Shown: piece by piece, positions 41,708 to 50,084 of the stretch | How the letters are laid out: each line of letters begins with the position of its first letter | Position numbering within the stretch: position 1 is the stretch's first letter | Assembly (NCBI GenBank): GCA_024400425.1 | Contig: JAKSMV010000011.1 | Span: 1-64,000 of the forward strand | DNA length: 64,000 bases | Direction: 5' to 3' | DNA from: Bacteroidales bacterium | GTDB lineage: Bacteria; Bacteroidota; Bacteroidia; Bacteroidales; F082 | Translations under genes and position numbers: made by a program | The notes under the pieces: model-generated | Seen by the model: the letters and a program-made list of their open reading frames with translations, nothing else | Told to the model about the DNA's origin: nothing | Database searches by the model: none

Positions 41708-42516
41708 TCGTGACGGGTGCTTCGGGCAGCATCGGCTCGGCTGCGGTTCGTGCTTTGGCGCAACGCGGTTATCGGGTCATTATGGCTTGCCGCAATGTGG
41801 AGAAAGGGGAGAAAATCAAGGCTGAAATCCGGAAGTCTTTGCCTGAAGCCGATTTGCAGGTGATGCAGGTCGATATGGCTTCGCTGAAATCGGTAAAAAG
41901 TTTTGCTGATAGCTTGAAAGACAACGGAATGCAACTTGGCGGCATTTTCAATAATGCTGGCACAATGAACCGTAATTTCGCTTTGTCGGAAGATGGTTTT
42001 GAAAAGACCATTGCCGTCAATTACATTGCGCCTTATTTCCTGACGCGCTCATTGTTGCCTCTGTTTCAGCCTGATGCACACATCGTGAACATGGTTTCTT
42101 TGACTTGCGGCATGGCGAAACTCGATTACACTTTCTTTGAGAAAACGGAAAAGGATTTCAGTCAGTTGGGAACGTATGCCGATTCGAAATTGGCTTTGCT
42201 GCTGTTTACACTTGCATTGTCGCAAAAGACTGGTTTTCATGTCAATATGGCTGACCCTGGCGTGGTGAACAGCAATATGATTAGCCTCGGCCGCTGGTTC
42301 GATCCTTTGGCGGATGCTGTTTTCCGTCCTTTTTGCAAGTCGCCTGAAAAGGGTGCTATTCCGCCTGTCAACGCGATGACGAGCGAACTTTCCGGCAAGT
42401 ATTTTGTTGGGAAAAAGTGCAAGAATGTACCTGGAAAATTCCTTTCACACCCCGAAATTGAATGGTTATGGAACGAAACGGAAGAATTGTTGCGAAAAAG
42501 AGGTTTTCAACTGTAA
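41689..42516 (+). CDS. Second short-chain dehydrogenase/reductase (retinol-dehydrogenase-like)
   Basis: A 275-residue SDR with TGASGSIG at residues 9-16, RNVEKGEKI, NNAGTMNR and the active-site YADSK (Tyr163, Lys167); the sequence pattern RNVxKG and ADSKLALLLFT resembles WWOX/retinol dehydrogenase-type SDRs. The catalytic serine region is VNMVSLTCGM. The ATG at 41689 is chosen because the upstream frame is the other SDR read out of phase. It overlaps the PCMD-type gene. It may supply a second hydroxysteroid oxidation or reduction step. Confidence 0.83.
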   Translation: MEKVQVIVTGASGSIGSAAVRALAQRGYRVIMACRNVEKGEKIKAEIRKSLPEADLQVMQVDMASLKSVKSFADSLKDNGMQLGGIFNNAGTMNRNFALSEDGFEKTIAVNYIAPYFLTRSLLPLFQPDAHIVNMVSLTCGMAKLDYTFFEKTEKDFSQLGTYADSKLALLLFTLALSQKTGFHVNMADPGVVNSNMISLGRWFDPLADAVFRPFCKSPEKGAIPPVNAMTSELSGKYFVGKKCKNVPGKFLSHPEIEWLWNETEELLRKRGFQL

Positions 42517-43442
42517 TCGTATTGCTGCTGTTGGCTTTTCCGACCTTTGCCCAGCGTTACGAAACGGTGCCTTTCGGCGATTTCGAGCAGTGGACGGTGC
42601 GCCACATCACCGAGTCGGCGATTTTGGGCGGCGACACCAAGACTTTGTATATTCCTGCGCCCAACGATACGATTGATGGCAACAAGGTTTATGATTACAA
42701 GAAAACCATTTGGTCCACATCCAACGCCTACGCAAAAATCATGGGGATTGTCAAGACCAGCACATCAGTTTCGCCCGACAAGGGGCCTTCGGGAAAATGT
42801 GCGAAGTTGGCCACTTGTTTTGCCCAGTGCAAGGTTGCGGGACTCATAAATATTAAGGTGTTGGCATCAGGCTCCATCTATTGGGGCAAGATGCTGGAAC
42901 CCATCACGGGCGTGTCCGACCCGTATGCCTTCATGGATTGGGGCATTCAGTTTACGAAAAAACCGAAGGCTGTAGTGCTTGATTATAAGTCGGTTGTACC
43001 GAATACGGGCAAACTGACCAAAGGCACGACTTTCCGCACGACGACTTTCGACGGCTACGACCCGGAGGAAATCATGCTGATTTTGCAATACCGCTGGGAG
43101 GATGAAAAAGGCAACATTCACGCCAAAAGGGTGGGCACTGCCTTTTATCATATCGAAAAGACCTCCAACGGCTGGGTGAAGGATTTGCGGGTGCCTGTCA
43201 TCTATGGCGATGCGCGCAAGTCGCCGAATTACAAGCCTTACATGGATTTGGTCTCGAAAGACCGTCCTTTTTTCGCCTTGAACAAAAAAGGGGATAAGAA
43301 GCCCATTTTGGAAGAAGCCTGGGCCGATGCCGACAGCCCTGTCACCCACGCCATTATGATGATAACCTCAGGCAGTTGTGGCGCTTTCATCGGGGCCTTG
43401 GACAACGTGCTTTGGGTGGATAATGTGAGATTGGAGTATTAG
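42468..43442 (+). CDS. Secreted PCMD-type protein (putative carbohydrate metabolism domain)
   Basis: A 324-residue exported protein: a charged N-terminus and hydrophobic segment ending TFAQ (about residue 28), then a jelly-roll-like domain with VPFGDFEQWTVRHI, YAFMDWGIQFTKKPKAVVLDYK (given as a region) and the closing DNVLWVDNVRLEY typical of PCMD domains found in Bacteroidota surface carbohydrate loci. An ATG at 42462 is also in frame. It overlaps the end of the second SDR by 49 bases. Its role is unknown. Confidence 0.7.
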   Translation: MERNGRIVAKKRFSTVIVLLLLAFPTFAQRYETVPFGDFEQWTVRHITESAILGGDTKTLYIPAPNDTIDGNKVYDYKKTIWSTSNAYAKIMGIVKTSTSVSPDKGPSGKCAKLATCFAQCKVAGLINIKVLASGSIYWGKMLEPITGVSDPYAFMDWGIQFTKKPKAVVLDYKSVVPNTGKLTKGTTFRTTTFDGYDPEEIMLILQYRWEDEKGNIHAKRVGTAFYHIEKTSNGWVKDLRVPVIYGDARKSPNYKPYMDLVSKDRPFFALNKKGDKKPILEEAWADADSPVTHAIMMITSGSCGAFIGALDNVLWVDNVRLEY

Positions 43443-43460
43443 AAAATTGTTTTGCGAACT

Positions 43461-45092
43461 ATGAAACACATCCGTTTTCTACTCGTCTTCATTTTCGCTG
43501 CAAGTTTGGTTTCTTGCAATGATAAGGTCGCGAACATCCGTGACTTTGGCGTGAAACCGAATACAGGGAAAGATGTAACTGCCGATTTCAACAAGGCTTT
43601 GTGGCAATGTCGCGAAAAGGGCGTGAAGGTGCTTCATCTCGAAAAGGGTGTCTATGACTTTGGGCCTGATGATGCGGCCCAAAGAGAGATTTTCGTCTCG
43701 AATACGAGTAGCGAAACGGAATGCCCTTCGAAAATCAAGACCATAGGCCTCCTGCTCGAAGACCAACATGATTTTACTATAGAAGGCAATGGCGCCGAGC
43801 TGGTTTTCCACGGCAAGCTGACGATGATGGCCCTCATCCATTCTTCCGGCATCAGGTTGAGGAACTTTCATATTGATTGCGAACGCCCCGGCGCTTCCGA
43901 AATGATGATTGAAAAGGTCAATGCTGGCGAGGTGTTTTTACGTTTCAACAAAAACTCATGGTACGAAATCACGCCCGAAGGCAGATTGGAATTGGTCGGG
44001 GAGGGTTGGAAAACCGAATATCCGCATTGCGTCGAATATGATGCGCAAACAGGTTACATGATTTACAGCACGAATTGGGATATCGTGCAAAACTCTCATG
44101 CTGAGGAGATTGAAAAGGGACTTGTGAAAGTCCATGTCGGTGAAACGTCGTCTTTTAAGGAAGGTAATGTCCTCACCGTCCGCGACAGGATCCGTGACCA
44201 AGTCGGAATCCTGAATCTTGAAAGCGAGGACTTGGAATTTGAGGATTTGGGCATTCATTCCCTTCATGCCATTGGCGTTGTCAGTCAGTTTTGCAGGAAT
44301 GTGTCTTTCGAAAATGTGAATTTCGAGCCACGGGAAGGCAGTGGGCGCATCCTTGCTTCTTCGGCTGATTTCCTTCATTTTAGCGGTTGTGCGGGAAAGG
44401 TTGTAGTTCACGGTTGCCGTTTCAGCGGCGCCCAGGACGATTGCATCAATATCCATGGAACCTATTTGGTACTTGATGAAATCGTGTCGGACAAACAAAT
44501 GAAACTCCGTTTTGCCCATCATCAGACCTACGGTATGCAGGCATTCTGGCCAGGCGATACCATCGCGTTGGTCAATCGCAATTCGTTGAAAACCATGTCT
44601 GTTGCTGCCGTTGACTCGGTCTGCCGCTTGAGCTATAGGGAAGTGCTTTTGACGGTGAATCAGACCATCCCTTCGGAGATTCTGGAAAATGAATATGCCG
44701 TCGAAAACCTGACGTGGACACCTGAGGTCGAGATTTCCGATAATTATTTCACGAGGACAAGTACCCGGGGAATACTGATTACCACACCGAGAAAATCCGT
44801 GATTAAGGATAATGTGTTCGACAAAGTCGGGATGAGCGGCATTTTCATCAGCGGCGATGCGAACGATTGGTACGAAAGCGGTGCTGTCAAAGACTTGACT
44901 ATCAGTAATAACCGCTTCGTTGATTGCGCCTACAACAATGGTTCAAAAGGAGCGATGATACTGATTGAACCGACAAATACGACGGATGAAACTCCCGTCC
45001 ACGAAAACATCAAAATTCTTGGCAACCAATTTGAATCGGAAGGTCGGGAACCAGTCGTGTATAAATCGGTTGGGAACCTTGTTGTTGAATAG
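43461..45092 (+). CDS. Beta-helix lipoprotein resembling GH110 alpha-galactosidases
   Basis: A 543-residue lipoprotein (lipobox LVSC, cysteine 19) with a right-handed parallel beta-helix. It starts IRDFGVKPNTGKDVTADFNKAL, as pectate-lyase-like glycosidases do, and has SGAQDDCINIHGTYL, closely matching the acidic catalytic region of GH110 alpha-1,3-galactosidases, followed by STRGILITTPRKSVIKDN and further helix rungs. Such enzymes can remove terminal alpha-1,3-galactose from host or plant glycans. The in-frame TTG at 43452 is rejected in favour of the ATG at 43461. It ends the plus-strand cluster. Confidence 0.7.
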   Translation: MKHIRFLLVFIFAASLVSCNDKVANIRDFGVKPNTGKDVTADFNKALWQCREKGVKVLHLEKGVYDFGPDDAAQREIFVSNTSSETECPSKIKTIGLLLEDQHDFTIEGNGAELVFHGKLTMMALIHSSGIRLRNFHIDCERPGASEMMIEKVNAGEVFLRFNKNSWYEITPEGRLELVGEGWKTEYPHCVEYDAQTGYMIYSTNWDIVQNSHAEEIEKGLVKVHVGETSSFKEGNVLTVRDRIRDQVGILNLESEDLEFEDLGIHSLHAIGVVSQFCRNVSFENVNFEPREGSGRILASSADFLHFSGCAGKVVVHGCRFSGAQDDCINIHGTYLVLDEIVSDKQMKLRFAHHQTYGMQAFWPGDTIALVNRNSLKTMSVAAVDSVCRLSYREVLLTVNQTIPSEILENEYAVENLTWTPEVEISDNYFTRTSTRGILITTPRKSVIKDNVFDKVGMSGIFISGDANDWYESGAVKDLTISNNRFVDCAYNNGSKGAMILIEPTNTTDETPVHENIKILGNQFESEGREPVVYKSVGNLVVE

Positions 45093-45162
45093 TTTTCTGT
45101 TTTTGCAGCTCAGATGTGGAAAATTCTTTCCTTTAATTACTCTCTCCCATGCCATTTTTTCC

Positions 45163-45170
45163 TATTTTTG
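45163..45170 (+). promoter_or_regulatory. -7 box for the DUF5606 gene
   Basis: TATTTTTG matches TAnnTTTG, 37 bases before the ATG. Confidence 0.55.
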
Positions 45171-45207
45171 CACCCGATTTTTTAAACAAATAAATTAGAA
45201 TTTAATC

Positions 45208-45642
45208 ATGGATTTAAGCAAAATCGTTTCTATAGCTGGTAAACCAGGACTGTATCAGATTAAGTCACAGGCCATTGGAAGAATTATTGTTGAATCGCTC
45301 GTTGATGGCAAATGCACTCCCGCTTTTGCTCACGACCGCATGAGCTCGCTGGAAGAAATCTCCATTTTCTCCACCGATGAAGACCGCCCGCTGAAGGAAG
45401 TCTTCAAAATGATCAATGAAAAAATGGGCGAAAAGGTCGATTTCGATTTCAAGAAGGCTTCGAATGACCAACTTAGAGCCAAGTTCCTTGAAGTGATGCC
45501 TGATTATGACCAGGAAGCCGTTTATCCATCAGATATGAAAAAGGTGTTCGCTTGGTATCAGATGCTGATGGACAAGAACTTGCTCGACTTCACCGAAGAA
45601 GAAAAACCGGCTGAAGAAGCAGCTGAAGAAAAAGCCGAGTAA
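45208..45642 (+). CDS. DUF5606 domain protein
   Basis: A 144-residue cytoplasmic protein conserved in Bacteroidota but uncharacterised. The N-terminal domain starts DLSKIVSIAGKPGLYQI and includes SSLEEISIFST, strand-rich; the middle contains PDYDQEAVYPSDMKKVFAWYQ, recalling helical DUF6852-like domains. The tail is a Glu/Ala-rich stretch (residues 127-144) and probably disordered. It stands alone between its own promoter and terminator. The function is unknown. Confidence 0.85.
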   Translation: MDLSKIVSIAGKPGLYQIKSQAIGRIIVESLVDGKCTPAFAHDRMSSLEEISIFSTDEDRPLKEVFKMINEKMGEKVDFDFKKASNDQLRAKFLEVMPDYDQEAVYPSDMKKVFAWYQMLMDKNLLDFTEEEKPAEEAAEEKAE

Positions 45643-45663
45643 GATTTGCTCCGTTTTTGATAA

Positions 45664-45700
45664 CAAAAAAAGATGTTCTCGTTTTGAGGACATCTTTTTT
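45664..45700 (+). terminator. Intrinsic terminator after the DUF5606 gene
   Basis: AAAAAAAGATGTTCTC pairs with GAGGACATCTTTTTT across GTTTT; ends with a T6 run. Confidence 0.8.
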
Positions 45701-45733
45701 GTCATATTCCTCTGTGCTTTTTTGATTATTGCT

Positions 45734-45741
45734 TATCTTTG
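45734..45741 (+). promoter_or_regulatory. -7 box for the small membrane protein and possibly pyrKD
   Basis: TATCTTTG matches TAnnTTTG, 25 bases before the ATG at 45767. Confidence 0.55.
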
Positions 45742-45766
45742 TCCCCGAATTTTAATTTGAAAAGCA

Positions 45767-46123
45767 ATGGAAAACGATGAAAAAGAAGACCGCATTGAAA
45801 AGATGGTGAAAGCATCGCCAATGCAGAAGACCTTTAATAAGGTGTTGTGGTGCTCATGCTGCGTTGCTGGCATAGGTATCATTAACGTTCTTGCCGATTT
45901 TGTAAAAGGCAGAACGGTGGACTGGAAGGAAGCAGTCGGTTTTATCGCCGGTGGCCTCTTCTTTCTTTTGGTTTACGCGGTGATTAGTCTTTTCGTGAAT
46001 CGTTCAAAATGCTTTGAGAATCTTGACGTTAAGGAAAAAGATGAAAAGAAGGGAAAGTTGAGTTTTTGGATACTTTTCGCTTTCTTTGTGGTGGTTTTCA
46101 TTGTTAGTGGCATCTTAGATTGA
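45767..46123 (+). CDS. Small three-helix membrane protein of unknown function
   Basis: A 118-residue protein with a charged N-terminus (MENDEKEDRIEKMVK), helices at about 27-46, 56-77 and 97-116, and a lysine-rich loop (KEKDEKKGK). No family is recognised. It is followed after 18 bases by pyrK, and no terminator intervenes, so cotranscription with pyrKD is likely without implying a functional link. Confidence 0.65.
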   Translation: MENDEKEDRIEKMVKASPMQKTFNKVLWCSCCVAGIGIINVLADFVKGRTVDWKEAVGFIAGGLFFLLVYAVISLFVNRSKCFENLDVKEKDEKKGKLSFWILFAFFVVVFIVSGILD

Positions 46124-46141
46124 TATTTCTTTAGATATAAA

Positions 46142-46903
46142 ATGAAACAGATAACAGATTTTAAACTCATTGAGAAACAGGATTATGGCAATGTTTCGTG
46201 GCTGAAGTTGCAGTCGGAGAGCGATTTGCCTGCTATCTTGCCGGGTCAATTTGTGGAGGTGCGTGTTGACGGCTCTCCAAAGACTTACTTGCGTCGCCCG
46301 ATTTCCATTCACGATGTAGATGCAGAAAACCGTTGCATCGAATTGTTGGTAGCCAAGGTGGGTGAGGGCAGCACGACACTGACGATGTTGCCGATAGGTG
46401 CTACCGTGAATTTGGTTTTGCCTTTGGGCAACGGCTTCACATATCCCGAAAAAGGCGAAGAAGTGCTGCTTGTTGGCGGTGGTGTGGGCATCGCCCCGAT
46501 GCTGTATTTTGCAAAGATGCTGAAAATGAAAGGCTTTGAACCTGCTTTGCTTTTAGGCGGCAAAACGGAAAAAAACTTGATGCGCCTTGACGAATACCGT
46601 CGTTGGGGTGCCACTTTCGTAACCACCGAAGATGGCTCGATGGGTGAGAAAGGCTTCGTGACGCAACATTCTATTTGGAGCGATAAGACTTTCGACAAGG
46701 TTTATGTCTGTGGCCCGAAACCGATGATGAAAGCCGTTTTCGCGGTGACGAAAGAAAACGACATTTGGTGCGAGGTCTCGCTCGAAAATATGATGGCTTG
46801 CGGTTTGGGCGCTTGCCTGTGTTGCGTCGAAAAGACGGTTGAAGGCAACACCTGCGTCTGCAAGGAAGGTCCGGTTTTCAATACAAGGAGGTTGTTATGG
46901 TAA
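46142..46903 (+). CDS. pyrK: Dihydroorotate dehydrogenase electron transfer subunit
   Basis: PyrK carries FAD and a [2Fe-2S] cluster and passes electrons from dihydroorotate (through PyrD type 1B) to NAD. The 253-residue protein shows [11 protein letters not shown] for FAD binding, [14 protein letters not shown] for the NAD domain and a C-terminal cluster CGLGACLCC plus [10 protein letters not shown] for the iron-sulfur centre. Its end overlaps pyrD by 7 bases, the normal partner arrangement. Confidence 0.93.
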   Translation: MKQITDFKLIEKQDYGNVSWLKLQSESDLPAILPGQFVEVRVDGSPKTYLRRPISIHDVDAENRCIELLVAKVGEGSTTLTMLPIGATVNLVLPLGNGFTYPEKGEEVLLVGGGVGIAPMLYFAKMLKMKGFEPALLLGGKTEKNLMRLDEYRRWGATFVTTEDGSMGEKGFVTQHSIWSDKTFDKVYVCGPKPMMKAVFAVTKENDIWCEVSLENMMACGLGACLCCVEKTVEGNTCVCKEGPVFNTRRLLW

Positions 46904-47811
46904 ACACAAAGATAGATTTAGGCAAAGGCCTCGTGCTCCGCAATCCCGTGATGACGGCTTCGGGCACTTTCGGCTATGGCGAAGAATACACCGATTTCGT
47001 TGATATGGCGCAACTTGGCGGCATTATCGTGAAAGGCACGACCTTGCATCCGCGCGAAGGCAATCCATATCCGCGCATGGCTGAAACGCCATCGGGCATG
47101 TTGAATTGCGTCGGCTTGCAGAACAAGGGCGTGGAATATTTCATCAACACGATTTATCCGCGCATCAAGGATTTCGACACCAATGTGATTTTGAATTTAT
47201 CTGGCTCAACCATAGAGGATTATGTGTCGGCGGCTGAGATGATCAATGAGCTGGATAAAATCCCTGCCATCGAGTTGAATGTGTCGTGTCCGAATGTGCG
47301 TCAAGGCGGCATGGCTTTTGGCGTGACTTGTTCGGGCATCTCGCAAGTCGTTGCCGAAGTGCGCAAGGCTTATCACAAACACTTGATGGTAAAATTGTCG
47401 CCCAATGTGACCAACATCGCTGAAATTGCGCAGGCTGCCGAAGCCTCAGGTGCTGATTCCGTTTCGCTGATTAACACCTTGTTGGGCATGGCTATTGATG
47501 CCGAAAAGCGCAAACCAATCCTTTCCATGGTGACGGGCGGCATGTCGGGCGCTTGCGTCAAGCCGGTGGCTTTGCGCTGCGTTTGGCAAGTGTCAAAAGC
47601 GGTGAAGATTCCAGTAGTCGGTTTGGGTGGCATTTCAAACGCCACCGATGCCGTCGAATTTATGCTGGCAGGCGCATCGGCCATCGAAATCGGAACCGCC
47701 AATTTCATTGATCCGGCCATTTCGGCTAAGGTTGCTGCTGGCATCACCGATTATTGTGAACGCCATGGCTTTGAAAAGGCGACAGACCTTATCGGCGCTT
47801 TAGAGGCTTGA
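46897..47811 (+). CDS. pyrD: Dihydroorotate dehydrogenase, class 1B catalytic subunit
   Basis: PyrD oxidises dihydroorotate to orotate with FMN in pyrimidine synthesis. The 304-residue TIM barrel has [27 protein letters not shown], the active-site block [11 protein letters not shown] with the catalytic cysteine typical of class 1B, and [23 protein letters not shown] (region). It overlaps pyrK, its obligate electron partner, and is followed by a terminator shared with convergent murB. Confidence 0.95.
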   Translation: MVNTKIDLGKGLVLRNPVMTASGTFGYGEEYTDFVDMAQLGGIIVKGTTLHPREGNPYPRMAETPSGMLNCVGLQNKGVEYFINTIYPRIKDFDTNVILNLSGSTIEDYVSAAEMINELDKIPAIELNVSCPNVRQGGMAFGVTCSGISQVVAEVRKAYHKHLMVKLSPNVTNIAEIAQAAEASGADSVSLINTLLGMAIDAEKRKPILSMVTGGMSGACVKPVALRCVWQVSKAVKIPVVGLGGISNATDAVEFMLAGASAIEIGTANFIDPAISAKVAAGITDYCERHGFEKATDLIGALEA

Positions 47812-47833
47812 TAATCAATTTTATTGATAAACA

Positions 47834-47860
47834 AAAAAAGGAGCAGAGATGCTCCTTTTT
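47834..47860. terminator. Bidirectional terminator between pyrD and murB
   Basis: AAAAAGGAGC and GCTCCTTTTT flank a six-base loop (AGAGAT); A and T tracts on both sides fit convergent use. It abuts the murB stop. Confidence 0.85.
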
Positions 47861-47863
47861 AGT

Positions 47864-48877
47864 TTATATGAAATTCACCTCAGGTGAAATCTCAATCCCG
47901 AATTTCTCTTTGACGGATTGCATGATTTTTTCCGCCAATTCAACGATGTCGCAGCCTTTTCCGCCGCCGTAATGCACCAAGACCAATGCTTGTTTTTCGT
48001 AAACCCCGACATGTTCATCGCGCCAGCCTTTCCAACCGGCCTTTTCAATGAGCCATCCCGCCGGGACTTTCACTTTCCCGTCTGACTCGGCATAATGCGG
48101 CGCATCGGGATAGGCTTTTTGCAAGGCCTCGAATTGTGCTTTCTCAATGACAGGATTCTTGAAAAAACTGCCGGCATTGCCGATTTTCCTGACATCGGGC
48201 AGCTTGGCATCGCGAATGGCGCAAATGGCATCGTGGAGTTGCTGTAATGTAGGTGTATCTATTTTGTTTTCAGTAAGATAATTCTTGATGTTGCCGTATT
48301 CCAAATTCAGTTGGGCATTGCGTTTCAGGAGAAAATCAACGGAAACAATGACATATTTTCCTTTCAGTTCCGATTTGAAAATGCTGTTGCGGTAGGCAAA
48401 TTTGCACTCGTTTTTTTTGAAAACCCGATGTTCGCCAGTGGCAAGACAAATGGCCTCGCATTGCAAAAAACAGTCTTTCAGTTCTGCGCCGTAGGCTCCG
48501 ATATTTTGCACAGGTGCCGCCCCGACCTTGCCCGGAATATGACCGAGATTTTCCAATCCATGAAGATTATTGTCAACGGTAAATTGCACGAAATCAGGCC
48601 AATCTTCACCAGCGTATGCACGCACAATGATACTGTCCGTCGAATCTGTCAAAAAATCGATTCCTTTGATATTCATATAAACGACCGTTCCGTCAAAATA
48701 ATTCTCGCAAAACAGCACGTTGTTTCCGCCGCTGAGAATCAGATGCCTTTCGGTTTCAAGAATGCCACTGCTAATCAGTTTTTCCAAGTCGGAAACGCTC
48801 TGGATTTCAACGAAATGTTTTGCCTTGACATCGAATCCGAAGCTGTTATATGTCTTTAATGAAAATTGCTCTTGCAT
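47864..48877 (-). CDS. murB: UDP-N-acetylenolpyruvoylglucosamine reductase
   Basis: MurB reduces UDP-GlcNAc-enolpyruvate to UDP-MurNAc in peptidoglycan synthesis using FAD and NADPH. The 337-residue protein begins with SLKTYNSFGFDVKAKHF, has the FAD-binding LSGGNNVLF and LENLGHIPGKVGAAPVQNIGAYG (region), FAYRNSIFKSELKG, and the GNAGSFFKNP serine motif. The extra C-terminal region marks it as the longer type I enzyme. The ATG at 48877 matches family starts; the longer frame runs over the promoter. Confidence 0.94.
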   Translation of the reverse strand: MQEQFSLKTYNSFGFDVKAKHFVEIQSVSDLEKLISSGILETERHLILSGGNNVLFCENYFDGTVVYMNIKGIDFLTDSTDSIIVRAYAGEDWPDFVQFTVDNNLHGLENLGHIPGKVGAAPVQNIGAYGAELKDCFLQCEAICLATGEHRVFKKNECKFAYRNSIFKSELKGKYVIVSVDFLLKRNAQLNLEYGNIKNYLTENKIDTPTLQQLHDAICAIRDAKLPDVRKIGNAGSFFKNPVIEKAQFEALQKAYPDAPHYAESDGKVKVPAGWLIEKAGWKGWRDEHVGVYEKQALVLVHYGGGKGCDIVELAEKIMQSVKEKFGIEISPEVNFI

Positions 48878-48892
48878 GATGCTTGTTTTGTG

Positions 48893-48900
48893 CAAAAATA
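48893..48900 (-). promoter_or_regulatory. -7 box for murB
   Basis: Minus strand TATTTTTG (TAnnTTTG), 16 bases before the chosen murB start and inside the longer frame that was rejected. Confidence 0.6.
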
Positions 48901-48942
48901 GTTTTTTTTTGCCCATAGAAAGCCGTTGACCGATTATTTAAT

Positions 48943-48950
48943 TAACTTTG
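48943..48950 (+). promoter_or_regulatory. -7 box for the two glycosyltransferase genes
   Basis: TAACTTTG matches TAnnTTTG. The longest frame would start with the TTG inside this box, so a downstream start is needed. Confidence 0.6.
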
Positions 48951-48968
48951 CAATCAAATCTTTCGGTT

Positions 48969-50084
48969 TTGAAGCGGGTAATCGTATCGGTAATCAATGA
49001 TTTGGTGACAGACCAAAGGGTGAACAAGTCTTGCTTGACATTGCAAAAGGCTGGTTATGAGGTTCTTTTGGTGGGTCGTAAGCAGCGTAAAAGTCCGCCT
49101 ATGGATGAACGCCCGTATGCTTCGCACCGTATGAAATTGCTGTTCGAAAAAGGGCCGTGTTTTTATGCGGAATACAATATCCGTCTTTTCTTTTTCTTGC
49201 TGTTTCATCGTGCTAATCTTTTGCTCTCCAATGATTTGGATACGATTTTGCCGAATTTTTTCGTTTCTCGTCTGAAAGGCATCAATATGATTTACGACAG
49301 CCATGAATATTTCACCGAGACGCCGGAATTGATTCATCGTCCCAAAGTGCAGCGCGTTTGGAAACGCATTGAGGAATTTGCTGTTCCAAAATTGGGTGAA
49401 ATGATTACAGTTTGCGATTCGATTGCTGATTTGTTTCGCGAAAAATATGGTGTCAAGGTGCATGTGATTCGAAATATTCCGCCGCAAAAAGCATTGCCGC
49501 CAAAGGGTGATAAGGCTGAGTTGGGGTTGCCGCTTGACAAGCATCTGCTCGTGCTTCAAGGCTCTGGCATCAATATTCAGCGCGGTGCGGAGGAATTGGT
49601 TCAGGCCATGCAATATTTGGACGATTGCCATTTGATGATTATTGGTGGAGGTGATGTGTTGCCCATTTTGAAACAAATGGTTGTCGATTTGAACATCGCT
49701 GACCGTGTTCGTTTCTTGCCGCGCATGTCGTATGCCAACATGATGGCTTATACGCAGAATGCGGAGTTGGGTTTCTGCTTGGATAAGGATACCAACTTGA
49801 ATTACCGTTTCAGTCTGCCCAACAAGCTTTTCGATTTCATTCAGGCAGGTGTGCCGATTGTCGCATCTCATTTGACTGAAATAGAAAAGATTATACGAAG
49901 ATGTGATATAGGAGTTTTCATTGAAAATCACGATCCGAAAACGATTGCAGCAACTATTCAGGATGCACTTTCCGATGCAGAAAGATATGGAAAATGGAAA
50001 CAGAATCTGACTGTAGCCGCTCAGGATTTGCGCTGGGAAAACGAGGAAAAAGTCTTGCTCGCAATTTATCAACAATATGGCTGA
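48969..50084 (+). CDS. Family-4-type glycosyltransferase
   Basis: A 371-residue cytoplasmic or membrane-associated glycosyltransferase of GT-B fold. The N-terminal domain begins KRVIVSVINDLVTDQRVNK, common in Bacteroidota GT4 proteins, then DSHEYFTETPEL; the C-terminal half has VLQGSGINIQRGAEELVQAM and the donor-binding region LPNKLFDFIQAGVPIVAS. The start is probably TTG at 48969, because the only upstream start lies in the promoter box and no ATG fits. It overlaps the next glycosyltransferase by 8 bases. Likely role is surface polysaccharide or glycolipid synthesis. Confidence 0.82.
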   Translation: MKRVIVSVINDLVTDQRVNKSCLTLQKAGYEVLLVGRKQRKSPPMDERPYASHRMKLLFEKGPCFYAEYNIRLFFFLLFHRANLLLSNDLDTILPNFFVSRLKGINMIYDSHEYFTETPELIHRPKVQRVWKRIEEFAVPKLGEMITVCDSIADLFREKYGVKVHVIRNIPPQKALPPKGDKAELGLPLDKHLLVLQGSGINIQRGAEELVQAMQYLDDCHLMIIGGGDVLPILKQMVVDLNIADRVRFLPRMSYANMMAYTQNAELGFCLDKDTNLNYRFSLPNKLFDFIQAGVPIVASHLTEIEKIIRRCDIGVFIENHDPKTIAATIQDALSDAERYGKWKQNLTVAAQDLRWENEEKVLLAIYQQYG

